Source: Phycisphaerae bacterium (lineage in GTDB: Bacteria; Planctomycetota; Phycisphaerae; Tepidisphaerales; Tepidisphaeraceae). From it: 9,794 nucleotides of DNA. The position numbers and the translations under genes were made by a program. The notes under the pieces were generated by a model. The model ran no database searches. It had not been told where the DNA came from and saw only the letters and a program-made list of their open reading frames with translations. Where the stretch lies: contig JACMJD010000770.1 in assembly GCA_014380825.1 (NCBI GenBank), forward strand, positions 1 to 9,794, in the 5' to 3' direction. Position 1 is the stretch's first letter. Each line of letters begins with the position of its first letter. This document shows, one piece after another, positions 1 through 5,276 of the stretch.

Positions 1-1
1 C

Positions 2-313
2 GGCGAGTTCAACACGATTACGCGATCGATCGCGTTGGAACGACCCACCAACGTCACCGACGAACTCTGGCATGCCGCCCGCAGCGTGTTCGAAATCTGG
101 GCGGCCAAATCATTTCACCCAGTGCGACTGATCGGCATGCAGGCGACGCGGCTCTCGCACGGCGACGAAGAACCGACGCTGTTCGTCGATCCAAATCACG
201 TGCGTCAACAAAAGCTGGATGCCGCCGTCGACAAGATCAACCAGCGCTTCAGCGGCAAGATCGAACGCGCCAAGACCGCCCGCACGCGCCGGCGAAGGAT
301 CGAAGATGATTGA
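2..313 (+). CDS. dinB: DNA polymerase IV (DinB, Y-family), C-terminal part
   Basis: This is the 3' end of a Y-family translesion polymerase; the catalytic palm and fingers lie to the left of the window. The reading frame is open from base 2 and gives 103 visible residues ending in TGA at 311-313. The visible part matches the little-finger domain that grips DNA: a TITRS strand at residues 5-9, then PTN followed by a helix (TDELWHAA), then VRLIGMQATRLS, and a final helix with KLDAAVDKINQRF. The segment EEPTLF sits where many DinB proteins carry a beta-clamp-binding QLxLF-like motif, so it may tether the enzyme to the sliding clamp; that is inference. The tail is rich in Arg and Lys (TARTRRRR). 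Known family role: error-prone bypass of DNA lesions. The gene converges on the secretion cluster and its stop codon touches the palindrome at 313-392. The ImuB-type or DinB subfamily cannot be settled without the N-terminus. Confidence 0.88.
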   Translation, partial: GEFNTITRSIALERPTNVTDELWHAARSVFEIWAAKSFHPVRLIGMQATRLSHGDEEPTLFVDPNHVRQQKLDAAVDKINQRFSGKIERAKTARTRRRRIEDD

Positions 314-392
314 ACCGCGGATGAACGCAGATGAACGCGGATTGAAACAGAAATTCAGATCAATCTGCGTTGATCCCAGTTCATCTGCGGTT
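313..392. repeat. 80-base imperfect palindrome built from 10-base GCRGATGAAC units
   Basis: Two 33-base arms (313-345 and 360-392) are inverted copies matching at 27 of 33 positions, around a 14-base AT-rich loop (346-359). Two of the six mismatches would be G-U pairs in RNA. Each arm also shows a 10-base period: GCGGATGAAC, GCAGATGAAC, then GCGGATTGA in the left arm. The left arm begins at the last base of the dinB stop codon. The right arm covers the stop codon and last codons (Asn-Arg-Arg) of the minus-strand gene at 381-719. Sitting between convergent genes, it could act as a bidirectional terminator or mRNA 3'-end stabiliser, although there is no clean U-tract. From memory, similar ATCTGCG/CATCTGCGGTT repeats are scattered through planctomycete and verrucomicrobial genomes; I cannot verify other copies from this window. 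Confidence 0.8.
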
Positions 393-719
393 CTCAATCC
401 GGATTGTTTCCGACGTCTGTCGATCAGCCTGCCGCGCGGTGATCGTCGCGCGTCGACCTGCGACTTCAACGTGAACGCTTCCACCGATCTCAGGCGGCAG
501 TGCGACGTCCCAACTCTTCGCGAGTTCAACGCCGGAGTTCGACTTGACGGTTGCATCCAGCGCACCAGCGTAGAGAAGTTGACGCAGCTGCGCATCTTCA
601 GCCTCGCTCAGCGTGCGGTTCGCATCGGCTCGAAGCAACGCGCCGAGCACCAGCAGTGCGGCACTGACGACCGCCATCAGCAGAAGTGCAGAGGTTGTCG
701 CGAACGCGGTTCGTTTCAT
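381..719 (-). CDS. Small single-pass membrane protein, last gene of the secretion operon
   Basis: A 112-residue protein with a short basic N-terminus (MKR), one strongly hydrophobic helix at about residues 9-30 and a soluble domain after it. The segment after the helix (EAEDAQLRQLLYAGALDA, residues 39-56) resembles the amphipathic stretch after the membrane helix in GspK/PilX-type minor pilins. However, the typical prepilin cleavage signal (Gly then FTxxE) is missing, so processing by a prepilin peptidase is doubtful. Its ATG overlaps the stop of the preceding pseudopilin gene (ATGA at 716-719), with an AAGGTG ribosome site just upstream. It is the last gene before the palindrome, whose right arm supplies its final codons. 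Its position suggests an accessory or minor pilin-like component; the product family is not recognised with certainty. It is far shorter than a typical GspK of about 300 residues. Confidence 0.75.
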   Translation of the reverse strand: MKRTAFATTSALLLMAVVSAALLVLGALLRADANRTLSEAEDAQLRQLLYAGALDATVKSNSGVELAKSWDVALPPEIGGSVHVEVAGRRATITARQADRQTSETIRIENRR

Positions 720-1156
720 CGCGCACCTTGATTCGCCGCCAGCAGCTTTGCCTGGCTGGCGAGCAGGATGGAATCGTCGGATGCGGCGCCGCCTTTCTTA
801 TTCCGCAGCAGGACACCGGCCGGCGATGCGGTAAACGAGAACACGGCATCGACGCCGCGCCATTCCTGTCGGTCTTCGCCGTCGAGTCGCGCGATCGCCT
901 CGCGGTCGATCGTCCAAACGATTTTGTCGGCGGTGAAAGACGTCGCACTGTCGACTTGAACGCTTTGCGAATTCCACACGTCATCGCGCATCTGCTTCAG
1001 CATCGCGTCGATCCGCACGATTTGGTCGTGCGCCTTGGGCGCCGTGTCGATCACGCGATACGTCGCAACGAAGAGGCGAGACAGGATCAGCCCTACCGCG
1101 CCGAGCAGGATGATGACCGTCAGCATCTCCCAGAGTGTAAAACCGCGGCGCCTCAT
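716..1156 (-). CDS. Prepilin-like minor pseudopilin (GspJ-like)
   Basis: A 146-residue protein starting with a short basic leader and a textbook type IV prepilin signal: RRRG at residues 2-5, cleavage expected after Gly5, then FTLWEMLTV with Phe at +1 and the conserved Glu10 at +5. A hydrophobic helix follows to about residue 32. After it comes a charged region (IVRIDAMLKQMRDDVW, about 46-61), as seen in GspJ/PilW-type minor pseudopilins, then a short beta-rich domain ending near KKGG (120-123). In type II secretion and type IV pili, such proteins are trimmed by the prepilin peptidase and form the fibre or its tip. The ATG overlaps the upstream stop (ATGA, 1153-1156) and has a strong GGAGG at 1166-1170, nine bases before the start. 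Assignment to J rather than H or I rests on the helix-downstream pattern only. Confidence 0.85.
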   Translation of the reverse strand: MRRRGFTLWEMLTVIILLGAVGLILSRLFVATYRVIDTAPKAHDQIVRIDAMLKQMRDDVWNSQSVQVDSATSFTADKIVWTIDREAIARLDGEDRQEWRGVDAVFSFTASPAGVLLRNKKGGAASDDSILLASQAKLLAANQGAR

Positions 1157-1515
1157 CGCTGCCGGCCTCCGTTTGTCGATGGGATTAATCCGTACAACGA
1201 GGCCGATCGTCCGTTGCAGGTGGCCTCGACGCGCACCCAGCGATGGCCGGCGGGCGCGGTGTCGGATTGTTGATCGATGATGCGAACCGCAACGTCTTTC
1301 CGTGATGTCGGCGCGGGCGCGCCGGCTTGCAGCTCGTAGAGCGCCGCCTCGGCCGATCGCAGGGCGGCACGCGTATCGGTTAGATGTGCGCTGCCCTTCT
1401 GACGCGATCGAACGCCCACCGCCAGCACCGTGGTCATCACCGCCAGCAACAACAGGCCGATCACCATGTCGATGAGGAGGAAGCCGCGGCGAGATTGTTT
1501 CGTGCTTGCTTTCAT
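1153..1515 (-). CDS. Prepilin-like minor pseudopilin (GspI/H-like) with Asp at +5
   Basis: A 120-residue protein with a basic leader (KQSRRG, residues 6-11), predicted cleavage after Gly11, and a hydrophobic helix FLLIDMVIGLLLLAV from Phe12. Position +5, normally Glu, is Asp16. The remainder is a small domain with a helix rich in Ala and Glu (ALRSAEAALYELQ, 51-63) and strands such as VAVRII and RWVRVEAT, consistent with a minor pseudopilin globular domain. It probably joins the fibre tip built with the GspJ-like neighbour. The start ATG (1513-1515) overlaps the end of the broken gspF paralogue (ATGA at 1512-1515) and has no clear ribosome site of its own, so it probably relies on translational coupling. 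If translation of the upstream gene stops at its internal TAG, expression of this gene could suffer. The exact subfamily is uncertain. Confidence 0.82.
   Translation of the reverse strand: MKASTKQSRRGFLLIDMVIGLLLLAVMTTVLAVGVRSRQKGSAHLTDTRAALRSAEAALYELQAGAPAPTSRKDVAVRIIDQQSDTAPAGHRWVRVEATCNGRSASLYGLIPSTNGGRQR
1166..1170 (-). promoter_or_regulatory. Ribosome binding site for the GspJ-like pseudopilin
   Basis: GGAGG on the minus strand, nine bases upstream of the ATG at 1154-1156 and inside the last codons of the preceding gene. It is the strongest such site among the overlapping genes of the operon, so this pseudopilin can be initiated independently as well as by coupling. Confidence 0.55.
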
Positions 1516-2240
1516 GGTCGCACTACCGGCAACGAAATGTGTTCCACCATCGCGATCATCGGCGTGAAAACGGCGAGCGCGACGATGATCACGCACGCGC
1601 CGCCGAGCAGCGCCAGGATCGGCACGCCGCTTTCGCGCAGGAGCAGTTGCAGGCGGCTGAAGCGCGAGCGGTAATATCGTTCGAGAAAATGCAGCGTCGC
1701 CGAGATGTTCGGCACGTCGCGCTCGCGGCCCAGCATGCCGGACATCATCTCCGGCAACTTCGCAGCGGCGGCGGCCTCTCCGGGAGACAAGCCTCGCTCC
1801 AACGCGTCCGACCACTGCTTGATGCGCGACCTGAGCACGACATTCAGATGCGCCTGCCGCGCCTCGGCAACCGCGGCATTCATCGGCCGCTGCGCATCCA
1901 GACCCTCGGCCACGGTGAGACACACATCCGCCAACCCGCGATCGCGATCCAGCCGGCCCAGAATCGGCGTGATCCATCGCACGCGATCGAACAGCGATCG
2001 CAATACCGACGTCCATCGGCGCGGCGCGGCGCTGCTGAACTCATTGATCGCCACCTGCGATGCGAGGATAAACAGCACCGCGCCCAGCGCGGCCATCACC
2101 GGCGCGACACTTTGCGTCATCGCGATAAGAAACTTGGCGACCATCGGCATCGGCAGTTGGAAATCCTTCATGATGTGCGCGTACTTCGGCATCACGAAGA
2201 TGGAGAGCATCGTTGCGATCCCGGGGATCAGCATCAGCAA
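1512..2240 (-). CDS. C-terminal half of the broken GspF paralogue
   Basis: This segment gives at most 242 residues from a TTG at 2238-2240, or two residues fewer from an ATG at 2232-2234. No Shine-Dalgarno-like sequence precedes either start, so independent initiation is doubtful; restart after the TAG ten bases upstream is possible. It begins inside a membrane span (IPGIATMLSIFVMPKY) that in GspF proteins follows the first T2SSF domain. It then has a second span (VMAALGAVLFILASQ), the second T2SSF domain (LADVCLTVAEGL to RLQLLLRES) and a final span (LALLGGACVIIVALAVF). This is half of a protein rather than a natural domain boundary. Confidence 0.5.
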   Translation of the reverse strand: MLMLIPGIATMLSIFVMPKYAHIMKDFQLPMPMVAKFLIAMTQSVAPVMAALGAVLFILASQVAINEFSSAAPRRWTSVLRSLFDRVRWITPILGRLDRDRGLADVCLTVAEGLDAQRPMNAAVAEARQAHLNVVLRSRIKQWSDALERGLSPGEAAAAAKLPEMMSGMLGRERDVPNISATLHFLERYYRSRFSRLQLLLRESGVPILALLGGACVIIVALAVFTPMIAMVEHISLPVVRP

Positions 2241-2249
2241 AATGACCGA

Positions 2250-2810
2250 CTACACGCGAAGAAATGGGCCGCGACCTGGATCGCGTGCGCGGCGGCCGCG
2301 CTCGTCTGACAGCACTTCACCGATGTTCGCTGACAATCGTCCCGCGTGCTCGGCCGCGCTCAGGCGATCGAGCACGCGAGCGGGGAGATCGACACGTGCT
2401 TGCCGCATCGAATCGCTCACCCACGCGCCGCTCTCGAGATTCTTCGCGACGCGATCGAGCAGCCTGGCGACTTTGCGCGGCTCAGCATCGCGGAACCGTC
2501 GCAGCGTCGAGGGCAGCGGCAAGTTCATGCGCACGGCGGTGTCGACGTGAGATAACACGATCAACGCTCGCCGGCGGCGGGCGAGCTGCGCTGCTCGCGC
2601 CGTCGTGAACAGCAGCACGGCCGTCAGCAGTCCGAACAGAAATCCCAGGATGACGGATATCGATAATCCGACGGCCACGCCCACGCCGACCGGAACGCCG
2701 ATGCCGACGACCACCTGCCACACGAAGTGGGCGGCGCTCACCAGCCAATCCGAATCGTCCGGCTTGGGCGGCGGCGGCGCGTGTTGTCGATCGGCGTATT
2801 CGAACGTCAT
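2250..2810 (-). CDS. N-terminal half of the broken GspF paralogue
   Basis: If translation ends at the TAG, this segment gives 186 residues. It has a Pro-rich stretch (APPPPKPDD, 11-19), a hydrophobic region from about 22 to 70, a basic cluster (ARRRRA, 77-82), and a T2SSF-type cytoplasmic helical domain including HVDTAVRMNLPLPSTL (88-103), LESGAWVSDSM (125-135) and AAEHAGRLS (152-160). The last motif corresponds to the GExSGxL motif of the family. The ATG at 2808-2810 was chosen because it overlaps the gspF stop and has a GGGG-type ribosome site just upstream. Alone it would be a truncated platform protein. Confidence 0.55.
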   Translation of the reverse strand: MTFEYADRQHAPPPPKPDDSDWLVSAAHFVWQVVVGIGVPVGVGVAVGLSISVILGFLFGLLTAVLLFTTARAAQLARRRRALIVLSHVDTAVRMNLPLPSTLRRFRDAEPRKVARLLDRVAKNLESGAWVSDSMRQARVDLPARVLDRLSAAEHAGRLSANIGEVLSDERGRRARDPGRGPFLRV

Positions 2811-4096
2811 ATGCCATCCCCGGAAAGCCATTGCACGAGCTTGAGCATCGGCGTGAGCAGGCCTGCCAGCACGAAGCCGATGCAAAGCGCGACGATCGTC
2901 ATGAGGATCGGCGTGAGCACCAGCGGAATCGTGCGCACGCGCACGTCCGCCTGTTGTTGATATAGCGTCGCCAGCGTTTGCAGCGCCGCCGGGAGATCGC
3001 TGCTGCGCGAGGCGAGCTCGATCATCGGCGGGACGATTTTCGGCAGGATGGTTGTCGTCTCGCCAACCGATTCGAGCGATTGCCCGCGCTCCATCGCGGC
3101 GACGAGTTGCTCGCTGTCGCGCTTCAGCGCCGGCGAACGAACGGTGTCACCCGCGAGCTTCGTCGCGGCGGGAAGATCCAAGCCAGCAACCACGCCCAAT
3201 CGCAGCGCATCGCACCATCGCGCCAGCAGGCTCAATCGCAACGCCGTGCCGAACAGCGGCAGGCGGAACAGCACGGCATCGGTAAACTTTCCATCGGCGC
3301 CCGCGCGTCGCAACATGCTCCAGATGACGGGCCAGATGGTCATCAGCACCAGCAGAAAGCCGACGAACCAGGGGACGACATAGCTGAAGTAAAACAGCGC
3401 GCGCGTGATCGGCGGCAATGCGAGGACTTCTGGTTCAGGCGATGGCCGCAATCGCGTGTACCACAACCCGGGCAAGCGTCGTCGGCCGAAGCCGAACCCG
3501 GCGAACGTCGTCTCGAACATCGGGAAGATGAACCAGCTCATGAAGAGCAGCACGATCGCCAGCGCGATCGTGACCATCAGCGGATACGCGACCGCGCGCC
3601 AAAGCGAGGCGCGAAGCCGTTGCACGGTTTCCTCGTGCTTGCCGAGGCTCAGCAGCATCGCGCTCAGGTCGCCCGTGCGCGAACCTGCTTCGATCAGCCG
3701 CGCATACAACGGCGGAAACTGCTGCTGATATTTCGCGACGGCATCCGGCAGCGCCACGCCCTTTTCAAGTTCACTCGCGATCGCGCGGATCGTGTCCGCC
3801 AGCCGACCGCGCTTCAGGTCGGCGGCCATCAATCGCAGGCCCTGCTCGATCGGCATTCCTGCGGCGGCCATGTGCGCGAGCTGATCGTTGAAGGCGAGAA
3901 AATCGTCGGTGCCCAGCGGTTTTTTCGATCGCGGCGGCGTGTTGACCGGCTCCATCTGCGTGACGCGCAGGCCGATCGACTGAAGTTGCAGCATGGCCGC
4001 ATCCAGGTGCGGAGCATCGACCGTGCCGCTCAATGATCGGCCGTCGAACGTCTGCGCGGCGTAGGCGAAGGTGAGGTTGTTGGGCACGGCAGTCAT
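2807..4096 (-). CDS. gspF: GspF/PilC-type inner-membrane platform protein
   Basis: A 429-residue polytopic protein, the usual GspF size. In type II secretion and type IV pili it sits in the inner membrane above the ATPase and converts ATP-driven motion into pilin addition. An N-terminal domain (LTFAYAAQTFDGRSLSGTV, 8-26) is followed by T2SSF domain 1 (about 66-165, with EAGSRTGDLSAML at 136-148), a membrane span after AVAYP (168-172) ending FIFPMF (189-194), another span (about 235-260), T2SSF domain 2 (about 290-390) and a last span (about 388-415). About 23 extra residues (around 204-227, containing RRRLPG and PSPEPE) separate the first span from LPPIT, which usually follows closely. The ATG overlaps the gspE stop (4093-4096) and has no obvious ribosome site, so translation is probably coupled to gspE. 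The paralogue directly downstream is broken. Confidence 0.9.
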   Translation of the reverse strand: MTAVPNNLTFAYAAQTFDGRSLSGTVDAPHLDAAMLQLQSIGLRVTQMEPVNTPPRSKKPLGTDDFLAFNDQLAHMAAAGMPIEQGLRLMAADLKRGRLADTIRAIASELEKGVALPDAVAKYQQQFPPLYARLIEAGSRTGDLSAMLLSLGKHEETVQRLRASLWRAVAYPLMVTIALAIVLLFMSWFIFPMFETTFAGFGFGRRRLPGLWYTRLRPSPEPEVLALPPITRALFYFSYVVPWFVGFLLVLMTIWPVIWSMLRRAGADGKFTDAVLFRLPLFGTALRLSLLARWCDALRLGVVAGLDLPAATKLAGDTVRSPALKRDSEQLVAAMERGQSLESVGETTTILPKIVPPMIELASRSSDLPAALQTLATLYQQQADVRVRTIPLVLTPILMTIVALCIGFVLAGLLTPMLKLVQWLSGDGI

Positions 4097-5211
4097 CGGT
4101 GTCGATTCAATGAAGTTGTTCTGGGTGCTCCTAACACGCGCTCCAACTCAGCGGTGTCGGTCATTCCGCGGTCGATCAATTCCACGGCGATCGACTCAAG
4201 CGAGCGATAGTTCGCTTGCGATGCATAACTGTCACGCAGCGTGTCCAGATCGGAGCGCGCGAGAACAGCCCGCCGCAACGCTTCGTTCATCTCCACAAAT
4301 TCCGCGAGCGGCACACGCCCGCGATATCGATCCTGATCGCGTCGTCGTAGTAACCGCTGCGACGAGATTCCGAACACGGCGCTCGTGAGCTGATACGGCT
4401 CAACGCCCATCTCCATCAATCGCACCAACGCGCCGGCCGGTGTCGAGGCGTGCAGCGTACAGATCAGTCGATGCCCGGACAGCGCCGCCTGCACCGCGAT
4501 CGATGCGGTGGCGGCGTCGCGGATTTCGCCGAGCATCAGGACTTGCGGATCTTGTCGCAGGATGCTGCGGAGCGCGCGGTCGTAGCTGAGCTCGCCGAAC
4601 GGGGAGACTTCGATCTGCACGATGCCCGAGGCGCTCAGGTCGCGCTCGACCGGATCCTCCAGGCTCACGATGCTCACGCCGGCGTTCGAGTGCGCGATGT
4701 GACGGAGCAGCGCGTAGATCGTCGTTGTTTTCCCCGCGCCGGCCGGGCCGATGACCAGCAGCATGCCGGAATCGGCGTGGGCGAATCGATGCAATCCCGT
4801 CAACACGTGCGCCGGCAGCAACAGATCTTCGAGCGATTGGGGTTGCAGCAACTCCGCCGGCAATCGCACGGCCGCGCGCGGTCCGTGCGTGGTGGGCATG
4901 ATCGATACGCGAAGCTCGATGGGCGATTTCTTCTCGAGCGATTTGCTGACCACGCTCGCCCGCCCTTCCTGCGGCACGCCGGGGCGATACGTCAGCAGCT
5001 TGGCCATCACCATCAAACGCGTGACCATCATCCGGCCAAGATCAGGTGGATGCGATTCGACCGTCTCAAGCAGACCATCGACGCGAAACTTGATCTGAAA
5101 TCCGTCGGCGCCCGGATCGACATGAATGTCCGAGGCCCGGCCGGCGATCGCGCGGTCGATCAGATCATCCACGATCTGCCGTGCGTCGAGTTCGTCCGTC
5201 CGAGCAATCAA
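4093..5211 (-). CDS. gspE: GspE/PilB-type secretion ATPase, short form
   Basis: A 372-residue cytoplasmic ATPase that should power pseudopilus assembly. Visible motifs in order: the small N-terminal domain with ASDIHVDP (26-33), Walker A GPAGAGKTTT (155-164), Asp box SLEDPVE (183-189), Walker B-like LMLGEIRD (225-232) and His box ICTLHAST (250-257). After the His box the family normally carries four cysteines that bind zinc; here the matching stretch (SSQRLLRRRDQDRYRGRVP, 283-301) has none. The usual N-terminal MshEN/GspE-N1 domain is also absent; typical GspE is about 500 residues or more. The start is taken as TTG at 5209-5211, because GGAGG lies five bases upstream and no ATG or GTG occurs between it and the upstream in-frame stop at 5248-5250. 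Its stop overlaps the gspF start. PilT-type retraction ATPases are similar in size, but the upstream part and pairing with gspF and pseudopilins favour the assembly type. Confidence 0.9.
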   Translation of the reverse strand: MIARTDELDARQIVDDLIDRAIAGRASDIHVDPGADGFQIKFRVDGLLETVESHPPDLGRMMVTRLMVMAKLLTYRPGVPQEGRASVVSKSLEKKSPIELRVSIMPTTHGPRAAVRLPAELLQPQSLEDLLLPAHVLTGLHRFAHADSGMLLVIGPAGAGKTTTIYALLRHIAHSNAGVSIVSLEDPVERDLSASGIVQIEVSPFGELSYDRALRSILRQDPQVLMLGEIRDAATASIAVQAALSGHRLICTLHASTPAGALVRLMEMGVEPYQLTSAVFGISSQRLLRRRDQDRYRGRVPLAEFVEMNEALRRAVLARSDLDTLRDSYASQANYRSLESIAVELIDRGMTDTAELERVLGAPRTTSLNRHR

Positions 5212-5216
5212 CGAAA

Positions 5217-5221
5217 CCTCC
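5217..5221 (-). promoter_or_regulatory. Ribosome binding site deciding the TTG start of gspE
   Basis: GGAGG on the minus strand, five bases before TTG at 5209-5211. This perfect site fixes the unusual start codon. A TTG start on the first gene of the ATGA-coupled run may hold down expression of the whole set. Confidence 0.65.
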
Positions 5222-5276
5222 GTGGCACGGGCCTGCGACCCATGCTTTTACCTGAAATGCGTCCGAAGAGCTTGAA

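Larger units (their letters stand above)
1512..2810 (-). pseudogene. Second GspF-like platform protein, interrupted by an in-frame TAG
   Basis: Two adjacent reading segments lie in the same frame and together make one protein of about 432 codons, the normal size for GspF. They are separated only by a TAG at 2250-2252 (codon 187). The first half has an unusual N-terminus with two or so hydrophobic segments (about residues 22-70) replacing the usual GspF N-domain, then a first T2SSF domain (about 84-170). The second half continues with the membrane segment ending in FVMPKY, another membrane span, the second T2SSF domain and a C-terminal span. The intact paralogue at 2807-4096 has AYP at residues 170-172, and the TAG aligns exactly with that Tyr: in both proteins the next conserved FPMF/MPKY proline is 21 positions on. 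A one-base change from TAT or TAC therefore explains it. It may be a recent nonsense mutation, a sequencing error, or a readthrough/two-polypeptide arrangement. The start overlaps the upstream stop (ATGA, 2807-2810). Confidence 0.75.

Noticed and set aside
313..392. CRISPR array
   Set aside because: The 10-base periodic units are contiguous with no spacers and the arms are inverted, so this is a palindromic repeat.
219..731. Plus-strand open frame of 170 codons
   Set aside because: It overlaps the end of dinB, the palindrome and the minus-strand membrane protein, is rich in Arg, Ser and Cys without pattern, and has no ribosome site. It is a high-GC shadow frame.
2250..2252. Genome-wide TAG reassignment
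   Set aside because: The SGNH hydrolase at 6349-7038 uses TAG as its natural stop right after a complete domain, so TAG still terminates in this genome.
1506..2309. Plus-strand open frame of 267 codons, opposite the broken gspF copy
   Set aside because: It is rich in His, Gln and Arg with no domain-like pattern. The minus-strand GspF reading is supported by motifs and the paralogue.
2240..2340. Frameshift as the cause of the split in the second GspF gene
   Set aside because: The two halves are in the same frame; the stop at 2250-2252 and the following codons line up without any insertion or deletion against the intact paralogue.
2978..4036. Plus-strand open frame of 352 codons, opposite gspF
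   Set aside because: Its composition (runs of Gln, Arg, His and Asp) is typical of the antisense of a membrane protein gene, and gspF on the other strand is clearly real.
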